Below, one piece after another: positions 38,966 to 48,076 of a stretch of 64,000 nt of DNA; position 1 is the stretch's first letter; each line of letters starts with the position of its first letter. The notes beneath the pieces are model-generated. The model did no database searches, was not told the DNA's origin, and saw only the letters and a list, made by a program, of their open reading frames with translations. The stretch is from Pseudomonadota bacterium (GTDB lineage: Bacteria > Pseudomonadota > Gammaproteobacteria > Steroidobacterales > Steroidobacteraceae), in contig JADJXW010000004.1 of NCBI GenBank assembly GCA_016720075.1, positions 186,001-250,000 on the forward strand. The letters are read 5' to 3'. Both the position numbers and the translations under genes were made by a program.

Positions 38966-39029
38966 GTGATTTCCTTGGTTATCAGGAGAGTCTTGTGGCA
39001 ATGGGTCGAAGTCAGCAACGGAGCAGAGA

Positions 39030-39694
39030 TCAGAACCTGCCCTCGCGCACATACGGGTAGCTCCACAGGATGGTCTGCATCAGCACGGACTTCACCCAGG
39101 CGGCGTGCATCTTCTCGACATCTTCCGGCGAGGCGCCCTTCTCTTGGCGAGGAACGGCTTGAGCGTCGTCGTAACCGGAATCGTCAGTGCCGACAGATAG
39201 CGGAAGTTCACTGACGGCACGCTGTCGGCTTTGTCGGTCTGGTTCTTTGGTTTGTGTGTCGACGCCCGATTTCGTACTGATAGTCCAGCCACGCCTGATC
39301 GTAGTTGGCATCGGCGGTGTCGAGGATCCACTGCCCGAATCGCTTCCGGACGGCGGCCAGATACGCCGCATCGGGCGCGCCGGTCTTGTTGTTCTTGAAG
39401 GACACGACGAGCTCAGGTCGACGCCACAAAGCCGTACCAGACATCGAGGATCGCATCGGTCTGATCGGCAAGGATCGCCTTGCTCATGCGCAGGTAGCGG
39501 ACATCCTCATCGGTGAAGATCATCGTCTTCTTGAGCGATTCAAGATCCTGCAGCGTGTACGGCGCCCTGGCCAATGACTTCTGGCCATGGGTGTAGCCGG
39601 GAATTGCGGGCCCTGTCTGCGCCATTGCCCCGTAGGACACGAAGGCGGACAGGGAGCCCACCAGGACGGTGGCAAGCACTACACGAGTTTTCAT
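39030..39694 (-). pseudogene. Protoglobin-domain protein, degenerate
   Basis: From ATG 39694 a signal peptide (VVLATVLVGSLSAF) leads to LKKTMIFTDEDVRYLRMSK, AILADQTDAILDVWYGFVAS. Other frames continue YLAAVRKRFGQWILDTADA, YDQAWLDYQYEIGRRHTNQ (with the expected haem-ligand His), RYLSALTIPVTTTLKPFL and SVLMQTILWSYPYVREGRF. The order matches the protoglobin family. At least two frame changes interrupt it. The intact AraC gene is divergent, about 130 bases away. Confidence 0.65.
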
Positions 39695-39825
39695 GAATGT
39701 TCCTCTGGTCGATTGCGGGAGTGGCGGTTCGGCACTTCAGTGCACAGATCCAGTATCCAGCCCGCATTGGACTCCGTGTTATCATGTCGTCGCCAATATG
39801 TACCTTTTCGTCCAATTGGCCGCCT

Positions 39826-40710
39826 ATGACACGAACTTCGCCCGTATCCATAGATCGCCTCTCCTCCCTTCTCGAGCGCTTTCGCGTTCGCACGCACCTG
39901 TTTCATGCCGGTGCGCTTTGCGGCCTGACTCGCTTCGATGCAAAGCCCGGGCGCGGGTTCCTGCACGTGCTGCGCCGAGGGGAGCTCGTCGTCACGCATC
40001 CACGACGCAGCGGCGGTCCTGCCAGGATCAAGGTGAGCGAGCCGACGCTGCTGTTCTACCCGCGCCCACTTGAGCACCAGTTTCGCAATGCGCCCGTCGA
40101 GGGATCGGACTTCGTGTGCGCCACGGTGGATTTCGAGGGTGGCTCCCGACACCCGATCGTCGCCGCGCTTCCGCCCGTGCTGGTCGTACCGCTGGCAGCG
40201 GTGGACGGTCTTGACCAGACCCTCGCACTGCTTTTCGCCGAGACCGAGCGCTTGCGATGCGGCCAGCGGCTGCTCGCAGACCGACTGTTCGAAGTGCTGC
40301 TGGTGCAGTTGCTGCGCTGGCTGCTGGATCACTCCGGGTCAGTCGGTGCGTCTGGCGGCCTGATGAACGGGCTGGCCCATCCGAAGCTCGCGCGCGCGCT
40401 TTCCGCAGTGCACGAAAGACCTTCCGAAGACTGGACACTGGAGTCGATGGCCAACGTCGCAGGCATGTCACGCAGTGCATTCGCGTCGGAGTTCAAGACT
40501 CAGGTCGGTGCGACGCCGGGCGGCTATCTACTGCAATGGCGACTTTCGCTGGCCCAGTCGCGACTCAAGGCCGGCGCAACGATCAAGAGCGTGAGTGAAG
40601 AACTGGGGTATGCGAGCGCCGCATCATTCTCTCGCGCCTTTTCTCATGCGATTGGCGTATCGCCCAGAAAATGGCTACACAAGGAGGCGAACCCGCAGAA
40701 CGCCTCCTGA
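39826..40710 (+). CDS. AraC-family transcriptional regulator (cupin type)
   Basis: A 294-residue protein with an N-terminal cupin-like domain (LTRFDAKPGRGFLHVLRRGELVV, FYPRPLEHQFRN) and a C-terminal double helix-turn-helix (DWTLESMANVAGMSRSAFASEF, SVSEELGYASAASFSRAF, HAIGVSPRKWL). It belongs to the subgroup that commonly controls neighbouring oxidoreductases. ATG 39826 was chosen because it begins the domain. It is intact while the divergent protoglobin, AhpD-like and redoxin genes are all broken. Confidence 0.82.
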   Translation: MTRTSPVSIDRLSSLLERFRVRTHLFHAGALCGLTRFDAKPGRGFLHVLRRGELVVTHPRRSGGPARIKVSEPTLLFYPRPLEHQFRNAPVEGSDFVCATVDFEGGSRHPIVAALPPVLVVPLAAVDGLDQTLALLFAETERLRCGQRLLADRLFEVLLVQLLRWLLDHSGSVGASGGLMNGLAHPKLARALSAVHERPSEDWTLESMANVAGMSRSAFASEFKTQVGATPGGYLLQWRLSLAQSRLKAGATIKSVSEELGYASAASFSRAFSHAIGVSPRKWLHKEANPQNAS

Positions 40711-40778
40711 AGAGTGGCAATCCGGTGAATTCCCGGGGCAAAGGATCAACGCACAGAAAATTCAATACCGCGGCGCAC

Positions 40779-42016
40779 TCAGGGTTCGCCGCCTTCCGGG
40801 TAGTCCGGCAAGCTCAGCATTTGCCGCACCCCACGCACCTCCCGGGTCTCCTGTCGAAGCATCGTCTGAATCCGCAGCGCCACTCGCTCCGACTGCCCGA
40901 CCGCGTTGCCGGCCTCGCTCGCGAGCCGATAGGCCATCTGCACGTCTAGCGAGGTGAGCTCATAGCCCCTGCCCTTGCAGATCCAGTGCAAGGCCGCGAG
41001 CGCGACTTCCGCAGCGAATGCTGGCGCTCTTTCCGACATTGTCCCTGGCCGCACGGATCAGCGTCTTCGGATCGCAAGGAGACTTCCACGCCAGCTGCAT
41101 TGCGAGGTCAAAGCGCTTGAGCGTCTTCGCCGTGGCGAACCATTTGCCTTCCTCTCCGGGCGTGGTCGCGATGAGGTCCGTCAGCAGCCGATCCGTATCG
41201 ATCTCCGGGTACTTCTTCGACAGCAGACGAAAGGTCGCGAGGTATGTCGTGGCGCGGCTCGCCTCGATCGCGTACTTCTCATACGCCTCGACGCGACGAC
41301 CAGCCTGCAGCAGGACGCCTTCGGCGAAGCGCGCGAGGCCTGCCATCGGCGTCCACGCGTTCACGGCGTTCGTCATGAACTCGATGGCCCCGTCGATCTC
41401 GCCTCGGGCCACCTTGCCCCGGCCGACCCACAGCAGGTCATGCCACATGGGACGCGGGTCACCGCCAATGAGTTCAATCAATTCGTCGTGGCGACCTGCG
41501 GCGAACATCGCGCTGTAGCAGACCGACTCGGCCCGGGTGAACGCGTGCTGGCCGCGACGCCGCGCGGCGTGGACCTGCTGCACGAGATCCATCAGGCGAT
41601 CCGCCCAACGCGAAGCCACTTCCGGCGTCGCGCACAAGTCACCCCAGCGCTCGTCGAGCAGTTCAAGATAGGGCGGATCATCGTTCTGGATCGCCTCGAA
41701 CAACTGCTCGAGCCATTTCTCACGCATCGCCCCATCGGCGGGTGCCTGCGCGATCACAGGAACGAGCGCGTCGACCGCGGCACGCGCTGCGCTGCCCAGC
41801 GCACCTGACGAACTGTCCACCTGCTCAAGCGCCGGTGACAGCTTCACGAGGAACCGGACGGCACCATCCGCAGCGTGCAATGGATCGTGGCGCGCGACGG
41901 CGCGGATTTCCGCAAGCGCCTCGGCAATGCGCTCGCTGGCCAATCGACTGGCGCGCCACCCGAAGCCCCCGCGACGGAAGCGCTTGGTGAAGGCCCAGTC
42001 GGCCGCCTTGCCCCAT
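40779..42016 (-). pseudogene. DUF6880-like protein, two frameshifts
   Basis: Reads MGKAADWAFTKRFRRGGFGW then ERIAEALAEIRAVARHDPLHA, a helical repeat region (WADRLMDLVQQVHAARRRG, AMFAAGRHDELIELIGGDPR, GRRVEAYEKYAIEASRATTY), GEEGKWFATAKTLKRFDLA and, in another frame, APAFAAEVALAALHWICKG. I recognise it as similar to DUF6880, of unknown function. Two single-base breaks are inferred, one at the GGGG near 42013 (start region) and one near 41035. The ATG at 42016 overlaps the Fic stop as TGATG. If the breaks are errors, it is an intact gene coupled to Fic. Confidence 0.55.
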
Positions 42017-43191
42017 CACGTCACCGGATAGAGCTTCGGGAACCAGCGCTCGACGACGTCGATGGGGAAGCCCAGTCGCAACGGCGCCTTGTGCGAGCCC
42101 GAGACCAGCAGGCGCTTGTCGATCAGCGCGGAAACCACGCGACGCGCCGTACGTTCGCTCGTGTCGATCAACTGAGGGATGCGACCGCGCTCCAGCTCGC
42201 CCGCGAGCAGTGCCTCGCGTAGTACCGCGTAGCTGCGCTTCGGCAGTCGCTCCGCGCTTTCCTCGTCGCGCACATACAGCTCCATGCGACGCTGAAGCTC
42301 GGACGGATCGAGCAGTTCGCGCATGTAGCGGACCTGATCGAGACAGGTCTCCAGGAAGAACCGGCAGAAATCGATCAGCGCCTCGTGGGACAGCGCCCCT
42401 CGCCCGTCGAGATCGTTCCGACGCGGCTCATCCGCCGCCATGAGGAGACGCTTGTATTCGCCCGAGCTGCGCGCCAATCCGCGCGACACGGACCAGAGGG
42501 CGGAGCCGATTCCGATCTCCAGCAACATCGCGTGCGACATCAGGCGTGCAACGCGGCCGTTGCCATCGAGGAAGGGATGGATCCACAGGAACCGATGATG
42601 AGCCGCGGCAACGGCGATCACCTGCCGCGGCTTCGTCAGCCGGGCCGCTTCGTACGCTTCCTCGAATCTTCCCATGAAAGCCGGGAGATCCCCGGCGTCG
42701 GGTGCGACATGCCGACCCACGGCCACGATCCGGGAACGCATCTGCCCCGGAACGACCGGAATCCGCTCCCTCGTGTCGGGGTTCTCGACTACCAGCAGAC
42801 TCTCGGGCAGCCGTCTGCAGAATTCCCGGTGCGTCCACTCGATGAATGCGCGCGATGCGGGCGGGCGCGGCATCTCGCCGACTCGCTCGTCGATCATCTG
42901 CTGAACTTCAATATGCGCCCGGGCTTCGAGCTGCAGGTCGCGCCGATGCGGGTCGCTGGAATAGTCCGCCGCCAAGGCACGATCGATGTCGCGAGGATGG
43001 GTGTTGTGGCCCTCGATGAGGTTCGAGTAGTAGCAGTTCATCGACCGCACCAGATCGGCGACCGACAGCCGAACCACGGGGTGCAGCTGGGCCGACAGCT
43101 CGCTGGCCTCGCGGGCCAGGTCGAAGGCCAGGTTCTCGAGCACGGCCGTGCCCTCGGCCGGCATGAACGGCTCGGCTGCGGCGGGGGTCAA
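42016..43191 (-). CDS. Fic-domain AMP-transferase with winged helix
   Basis: A 391-residue Fic/Doc protein. The catalytic motif HPFLDGNGRVAR (205-216) is complete, so transfer of AMP to a target hydroxyl is expected. The autoinhibitory motif S-x-x-x-E-G is present N-terminally (SNLIEG, 56-61), typical of class II enzymes. The C-terminus is a winged helix (LERGRIPQLIDTSERTARRVVSALIDKRLL). TTG 43191 has GGGAG 7 bases upstream. It overlaps the DUF6880-like ATG. A close second copy lies at 63099. The target and any immunity protein are unknown. Confidence 0.85.
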   Translation of the reverse strand: MTPAAAEPFMPAEGTAVLENLAFDLAREASELSAQLHPVVRLSVADLVRSMNCYYSNLIEGHNTHPRDIDRALAADYSSDPHRRDLQLEARAHIEVQQMIDERVGEMPRPPASRAFIEWTHREFCRRLPESLLVVENPDTRERIPVVPGQMRSRIVAVGRHVAPDAGDLPAFMGRFEEAYEAARLTKPRQVIAVAAAHHRFLWIHPFLDGNGRVARLMSHAMLLEIGIGSALWSVSRGLARSSGEYKRLLMAADEPRRNDLDGRGALSHEALIDFCRFFLETCLDQVRYMRELLDPSELQRRMELYVRDEESAERLPKRSYAVLREALLAGELERGRIPQLIDTSERTARRVVSALIDKRLLVSGSHKAPLRLGFPIDVVERWFPKLYPVT

Positions 43192-43214
43192 GACAGACTC
43201 CCGTAGACATGGAT

Positions 43215-43300
43215 TATGGCCGGTTCCATGGCCGGAATAATCGCATTATTAACAGTACGTTGTCACCATAGTTCCGGACAATTCTGGCCGGTACTGTGAC
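43215..43300. promoter_or_regulatory. Possible operator region of the Fic gene
   Basis: Upstream of Fic, several GGCCGG/TTCCGG elements occur: TGGCCGGTTCC, TGGCCGGAATAAT, TTCCGGACAATTC, TGGCCGGTACTG, some in dyad arrangement flanked by ATTAT/ATAAT. The winged helix of Fic could bind here. No experimental support and no -10/-35 is clear. Confidence 0.3.
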
Positions 43301-43378
43301 CGTTGCCGCGACCGAAGCGGTTTACGAGATCGCTATTTCGGTCACTCACGGTGACTATTCGGGCGAACCGTAAACCTC

Positions 43379-43700
43379 TCACCCCGCCTGACGCCAGATG
43401 CCTGGGTACTCGGTGGCCACCGCACAGCCGTCATCATTCATCTGCCGCACTTCGCGCCGCCGCAGCGACGGATCGATGCCGGCAGCGAGCAGCCGCCGCG
43501 CGGCACGGTGGCGCGCCTGCGCGAGCACAGTCGGGACATCGGGATAGGTCCCGAGCGACAGCGTCTTTCGCTTGCTGCCGTGTCGGTATTGGTAGTGCCA
43601 GTACCGCCCGCCTTGAGGCCTGACCAGCAGATACAGACCTCCGCCGAAGAAGATCTTCCGCGGATATCGCACCGATCCCCCGATGTGCGCTCGCGCGCGG
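43379..43700 (-). pseudogene. Tyrosine integrase remnant (N-terminal arm-binding domain)
   Basis: GGGLYLLVRPQGGRYWHYQ, then YRHGSKRKTLSLGTYPDV and LAQARHRAARRLLAAGIDPS, is the DNA-binding domain typical of P4-type integrases (DUF4102). The normal start (about 20 residues) and the whole catalytic domain are missing. The IS6 element lies directly upstream. Its place between a Fic gene and attachment repeat copy 2, on the strand expected for a guaA island, supports the island reading. Confidence 0.65.
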
Positions 43701-43721
43701 CGGCTTGGAACGTTCCGCTGA

Positions 43722-44555
43722 GTTCTGGTGCATTCGCGAAATTTTGTCGACGCCCCGAGGCAACGGTTTATCGCAATCGGCGAGCGCCAGCGCCCAAGAC
43801 GCCTTCAACGAGCCCGGCTGTCTGTTCGTGCCCGTCGGCAACGAGTACTGCTGCTTGCGAATGCGATGAGCGAGCTCAATGCCCGCGAGCGTAATGGTGG
43901 CCGAGCGAAAGCTCTTCAACCCCAGCATCGGCGCACACCGCTGCTTGATGGCGCGATGATCCTGCTCGACGACGTTGTTCAGATAGCGGCGCGCCCTGAC
44001 CCCCCACACCTCGCCAGCGGAGATCTTCTGCCGCCAGCAAGCGCAATCCGCGGTGAGTCGCGCTGTTGCCGTCGACGTTGATCTTCTCCGGCCACGGCAC
44101 GCCCTCCTGGCTGACTGCCATGCGGAAGAATGCCTGCGCCGCCTCCATGGTGCGATCATTGCAGAGCAACGACGCTACCGACTTGCCGCGCCGATCCACC
44201 GCGCGATAAAGGTAGTGCCGCCCGCCCCGGACCGAAACTGCCGTCTCATCCATGCGCCAGGACGATCCCGGCGATCGCGCGAACCGCGACCAACGCCGTT
44301 CGTACTCGGGCACGTAGCGCAACACCCAGCGCATGATCGTCGTGTGGGACACGACGATCCCCTGCTCGGCCATCATCGCAACCAGGTCGCGATAGCTCAG
44401 CCTGTAGGTGATGTACCAGCGCACGCAGGTCTCGATGGTCTCGGCGGAAAAGCGACGGCCGCTGTAGATAGGGTCGCGCGCAGTACGTCTGGCCATCCGG
44501 TCCGTCCTCTAAATGGGAGGCGGATTCTAGGGCTCGGGCGCCAATGCACCAGAAC
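43722..44555 (-). mobile_element. IS6-family insertion sequence
   Basis: An 834-bp element bounded by terminal inverted repeats: GTTCTGGTGCATTCGCG (43722-43738) and, on the minus strand, GTTCTGGTGCATTGGCG (44539-44555), 16 of 17 identical. Length fits IS6. The 8 bases outside the ends (TCCGCTGA and CCAGTTTT) differ, so there is no target duplication, consistent with a neighbouring deletion or recombination. It carries one frameshifted transposase. Confidence 0.8.
43730..44496 (-). pseudogene. IS6 transposase, frameshifted
   Basis: From 44496: SAETIETCVRWYITYRLSYR, DLVAMMAEQGIVVSHTTIMR and WVLRYVPEYERRW form the N-terminal part; WRMDETAVSVRGGRHYLYRA is the first catalytic Asp region; SLLCNDRTMEAAQAFFRMA and EKINVDGNSATHRG contain the second. 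A frame change near 44050 is needed to reach RYLNNVVEQDHRAIKQR (third residue Glu), LGLKSFRSATITLAGIELAH. The DDE triad is recognisable, but the protein as it stands is not continuous. Confidence 0.75.
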
Positions 44556-44556
44556 C

Positions 44557-44612
44557 CAGTTTTACCGTCAGACTGCCCCGCTTGGTGCCGATAGATGGCG
44601 AACGGTCCGGAG
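44557..44612. repeat. Arm-type motif on the left side of attachment copy 2
   Basis: TTACCGTCAGACTGCCCCGC followed by TTGGTGCCGATAGATGGCGA repeats the internal blocks of the attachment repeats, in the same direction but without the TCACTCCCACTC core. The distance from TTACCGTCAG to CCGATAG is 26 instead of 48. With copy 2 it places arm-like blocks on both sides of one core, as in phage-type att sites. Confidence 0.5.
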
Positions 44613-44685
44613 AGGTTATTTGTTCTTATTCAGTGAGTTAGGTTCACATTTCGCGTGATACCGATAGGCCGCGAAAGGCACCTAA

Positions 44686-44823
44686 TCACTCCCACTCGAT
44701 TATCTCGCATAATCGTAACTCACTAACGCTGCACATTTCACTTTCAGGCGCATAGAGTTTTACCGTCAGCCTGACCGACAGAATGCGGCGCTTGATCCCG
44801 TTGCATGCCGATAGATCGCGAAA
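44686..44823. repeat. guaA-attachment-like repeat, copy 2
   Basis: Core TCACTCCCACTCGAT (44686-44700) is the exact reverse complement of ATC GAG TGG GAG TGA (I-E-W-E-stop). TTACCGTCAG begins 74 bases from the core start (44760) and CCGATAGAT 48 bases later (44808). It is preceded by CCGATAGGCCGCGAAAGG (44660). Lies in a gene-free stretch (44497-45049) between the IS6 element and the ABC exporter operon. Confidence 0.75.
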
Positions 44824-45049
44824 CATCGCCACCTCGGCCGCCACCTTCCGGCGCAACGGTCCGCGCCTCTCGGGTTCACTGCACATAAGCGTTAAGCGAA
44901 AGTAGACGATCTTGGCGCCACTGTGGTTTGCGGCCCGGAGAACGGCGTGCAGCCGTGGACTGTCGCGAAAACCTCCCAGACCCAGATGTCGCGCAGCTTC
45001 ATTGCCTCCCCTCACACGAAGGACCTCCCCTCGCCTGCTTCCTCATGGG

Positions 45050-45721
45050 TCACCCGTCGCGGATGTGATAGATCCGCTTGAACGTCGGAATGATCTTCTC
45101 GTCGTGGGTGACGACGATGATGGCGGTCTCGAACTGACGCGCCATTTCATTTAGGATGCGGATGACGACCACGGCGCGCTCGCTATCGAGTGGCGCAGTA
45201 GGCTCGTCGGCCAGAATCACCGGCGGGCGATTCACCAAGCCACGCGCGATAGCCACACGCTGCTGCTCTCCTCCGGAAAGCTGCGCGGGCATGGCCCGAG
45301 CCCGGTGCTGCACATCCAGCGCCGTAAGCAGCGCCACTGCCCGCTGGCGCGACTCCGCATTGGCGACCCCTGCGAGCATCGGCAGCAGCGCAACGTTGTC
45401 GGTGACGTCAAGAAACGGAATCAGGTAGGGCGCCTGAAATACGAAACCAATCTTGTCGCGCCGCAACGCGCGCAGGTCACGCACCTTCCAGCCGTTGTCA
45501 TAGATCGTCTCATCGCCAAGCGTCATGCGACCTGCGGTCGGATCGATCACCGCGCCCAGGCACTTGAGGAGCGTGCTCTTGCCGGAGCCCGACGGGCCGA
45601 TCAATCCGATCACTTCGCCAGGTTCCACGACCATATTCACATCTTTCAGTGCATCCACGGCCGTGTCACCCTGACCGTATCGCTTCCTCAAGCCCTCGAT
45701 GCGAATACCTTTGCCGCTCAT
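45050..45721 (-). CDS. ABC exporter ATP-binding protein (MacB/LolD/DevA type)
   Basis: A 223-residue ATPase with Walker A GPSGSGKST, signature LSGGEQQR, Walker B VILADEPT and the switch His in VVTHDE. The D-loop has DEPTAPLD instead of the usual GALD/ANLD. It pairs with the FtsX-type permease that ends 1 base upstream and the HlyD-like adaptor before it, as in DevBCA or MacAB exporters. Last gene of the TetR-controlled operon. Confidence 0.9.
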   Translation of the reverse strand: MSGKGIRIEGLRKRYGQGDTAVDALKDVNMVVEPGEVIGLIGPSGSGKSTLLKCLGAVIDPTAGRMTLGDETIYDNGWKVRDLRALRRDKIGFVFQAPYLIPFLDVTDNVALLPMLAGVANAESRQRAVALLTALDVQHRARAMPAQLSGGEQQRVAIARGLVNRPPVILADEPTAPLDSERAVVVIRILNEMARQFETAIIVVTHDEKIIPTFKRIYHIRDG

Positions 45722-45722
45722 T

Positions 45723-46928
45723 TCAACCCCCGATGGCCTCGGCGGGATCGACCTTCAGCGCCATGCGAATGGCGACCAGGCTGGCGAGCACGCAGATCAA
45801 GAGCACGGCGAAGAACCCCGCTATTGAGTCGGTCGGGATCAGCAGCACGTACTTGGGGAAGAGTGGCGCGGCGAAGGTTGCGGTGATCTTGCCGACGACA
45901 AACCCGATGACGCCCAGTGCCAACGCCTGCTGCATGATCATGGCGGCGATCGTCCGGTTGCGCGTCCCGATCAGCTTCAACACCGCAATCTCGCGGATCT
46001 TGTCCATGGTCAGCGTATAGATGATGAACGCAACTATCGCGGCACTGACGACCGCCAGGATCACCAGGAACATGCTGATCTGCTTTGCCGATGTGGCAAT
46101 CAGCTTGCCGACCAGAATGCCTTCCATCTGCGCGCGCGTGTAGACGGTCAGCCGCTTCCAGCGACGGATGGAGTCTGCGACGTCGTCGGGCGCATGACCC
46201 GGCTTGAGCCTGACCAGCACCGCGTTGACGAATGAGTTCGTGCTTTGGGAAGCGAGCACGGATTCCAGCAGGCCGGGGACGCCGGTTCGATTGAAGGCCG
46301 GATTGGCTTCGGTGCGACGCCGGCTTTGCCAGATCGCATCGTTGTCCTTCAGGAACTGCGCTTCCTGGGCGTCCTTGAGCGGAATGAACACCATAGGGTC
46401 GCCGCTGGATGAGACCATGCGGCGCGTCAGCCCCACGACCAGATAGAGATTGCGGCGAATGGCAATGCGATCGCCGAGTTTGAAGCCGGCGGCGATATCC
46501 ACGACGGCCTCGTAGTGACCACGCGTGATCTGGCGTCCGGCGACGAGATACGGCGGCCATCCCGGCGTGGCACCCAACGCGCCGGGAGCAATGCCGACCA
46601 CCATGGTGCGCACATCCGCCTCGCCCTTTCGCACCTGCATGGTCAGGTAGGTCACGTTCGCCGCTTGCGCGACTCCGGGCATGGCCAGGATGGTGCGATA
46701 GGTGTCGTCGTTGAGGCTCGATGGCTCGGCATAGGGACCGAGCGTGTCCCGTTGCACGACCCAGAGGTCGGCGCCGCTGTTGTCGAGCAGCGCCTTGCCG
46801 TCATCCACCATGCCCCGATAAACGCCGGCCATGATCAGCGTGACGCCGATCAGCAGGCCGAGACCGAATCCAGTGAAGACAAATTTTCCCCAGGCATGGA
46901 GAATGTCGCGGCCGGCCAGGCTGATCAC
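45723..46928 (-). CDS. ABC exporter permease (FtsX/DevC type)
   Basis: A 401-residue permease with the four-helix FtsX pattern: first helix near residue 15-37 (FVFTGFGLGLLIGVTLIMAG), a large periplasmic MacB-type domain (GVYRGMVDDGKALLDNSG, PSSLNDDTYRTILAMPGVAQ), and three C-terminal helices (ISMFLVILAVVSAAIVAFII, ALALGVIGFVVGKI, AGFFAVLLICVLASLVAIRM). DKIREIAVLKLIGTRNRTI is the typical cytoplasmic loop that contacts the ATPase. Overlaps the adaptor gene by four bases. Confidence 0.88.
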   Translation of the reverse strand: MISLAGRDILHAWGKFVFTGFGLGLLIGVTLIMAGVYRGMVDDGKALLDNSGADLWVVQRDTLGPYAEPSSLNDDTYRTILAMPGVAQAANVTYLTMQVRKGEADVRTMVVGIAPGALGATPGWPPYLVAGRQITRGHYEAVVDIAAGFKLGDRIAIRRNLYLVVGLTRRMVSSSGDPMVFIPLKDAQEAQFLKDNDAIWQSRRRTEANPAFNRTGVPGLLESVLASQSTNSFVNAVLVRLKPGHAPDDVADSIRRWKRLTVYTRAQMEGILVGKLIATSAKQISMFLVILAVVSAAIVAFIIYTLTMDKIREIAVLKLIGTRNRTIAAMIMQQALALGVIGFVVGKITATFAAPLFPKYVLLIPTDSIAGFFAVLLICVLASLVAIRMALKVDPAEAIGG

Positions 46929-48076
46929 TCCGCGACTCCGGCGATTTGATCGACCACCTTGACGCGGCTTCGGCCCGTCAGGGCTTTCTCACTGTAGGTC
47001 ACGATCTGATCACCGCTGCGTAGGCCCTCGCGCACCTGCACGAAGCCATCGAGATCGGACGCACCGAGAACGACCGGCGAGAAGCGCAGCGCGCCGTCCA
47101 CGAGCTGCCAGACACCGACCTTGCCGCCTTCACGTCGGACGGCGGCATTCGGAATCACCGGCGCGGCCGGGAGCGCTGGCAGGTCGACGGTGACTTCGGT
47201 CAGCTCACCCAGCGGCGGCATCGGCTCCGGCAGGTCATCGAACGTCGCCTTGGCGAGCGTCTCCTCGGTGATCGCATCGGCCTTGGGCTCCACACGCAGC
47301 ACGTGTCCTTCTACGCTCGCACCAGCGCGTGACCGCAATGCGATCCGGGCCGGCAGTCCTGCGGCCAAACCCGCCGCACTGATCTGATCGAAGCGTATGT
47401 TGATCCACAGGCTCTTCGGATCGATGACTTCCACGACCGCCTGGCCGGCGACGATGGTCGTGCCCGGATCGGCATTGCGCGCGACGACAACCGCGTCCAC
47501 AGGTGAGACCAGGCGCAGATTGCTCCGTTGCGCGACCAGTCCTTCACGGTCCGCGCGTGCCCGATCCACATCTTCCCTGGCCGCGGACAGCGCAGCATTG
47601 GCGATCTGCAGCTCCTGTCGCTTGGTCGTGACCAATTCCTCGCTGACCGTGTGGACGGTGAACAACTGCTCGTACCGGCGCGCCTGGGCCTGTGCGTAGA
47701 CTTGTCGGGCTTCCGCCTCGCTCAGCGCCGCTACTGCACGCTTGAACGCCGAGCCCTGTGATCGAACGCGATCATCCAGATCAACGGGCTCCATCTCGCC
47801 AAGCACCTGACCTGCCCTGACCCGATCACCCACATGAACATCCAGGCGTCCGACACGCCCGGCAAAGGTAGGTCCAATCTGGTAGGTGTAGCGAGCCTCG
47901 ACGGTGCCGATACCGAACAACGCGGGCGTGATTGCTCGCGACTCCACGTTCGCGACGGTCACGGCCACCGGCGCCAGCGGGCCGGATCGAAGCCCAACGT
48001 AGATGAAGAGTGCGAGGAGCGGAACGATCACGGCGATGAGCGCCAGCGTTCGACGCTGCAGCGGCAGTCCTTTCAT
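46925..48076 (-). CDS. HlyD/MacA-type periplasmic adaptor
   Basis: A 383-residue membrane-fusion protein. One N-terminal helix (ALIAVIVPLLALFIYVGL), first lipoyl half GRVGRLDVHVGDRVRAGQVL, a coiled coil of about 90 residues (AVAALSEAEARQVYAQAQAR, ELQIANAALSAAREDVDRAR), second lipoyl half NLRLVSPVDAVVVARN and C-terminal beta-barrel domains. ATG 48076 overlaps the TetR stop as ATGA, which fixes the start. It links the inner-membrane ABC part to an outer-membrane channel; no TolC gene is present in the window. Confidence 0.88.
   Translation of the reverse strand: MKGLPLQRRTLALIAVIVPLLALFIYVGLRSGPLAPVAVTVANVESRAITPALFGIGTVEARYTYQIGPTFAGRVGRLDVHVGDRVRAGQVLGEMEPVDLDDRVRSQGSAFKRAVAALSEAEARQVYAQAQARRYEQLFTVHTVSEELVTTKRQELQIANAALSAAREDVDRARADREGLVAQRSNLRLVSPVDAVVVARNADPGTTIVAGQAVVEVIDPKSLWINIRFDQISAAGLAAGLPARIALRSRAGASVEGHVLRVEPKADAITEETLAKATFDDLPEPMPPLGELTEVTVDLPALPAAPVIPNAAVRREGGKVGVWQLVDGALRFSPVVLGASDLDGFVQVREGLRSGDQIVTYSEKALTGRSRVKVVDQIAGVAE

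Noticed and set aside
42016..42018. TGA between Fic and the DUF6880-like frame as a selenocysteine codon
   Set aside because: The two frames are in register, but the protein families are unrelated, homologous Fic copy 2 ends at the same place, and a G-run indel explains the missing start better.
44686..45015. Protein-coding gene ending I-I-E-W-E over attachment copy 2
   Set aside because: The frame exists at copies 2 and 3 only, spacing in copy 4 is not a multiple of three, and no domain is present; the coding look comes from the guaA end and arm blocks.
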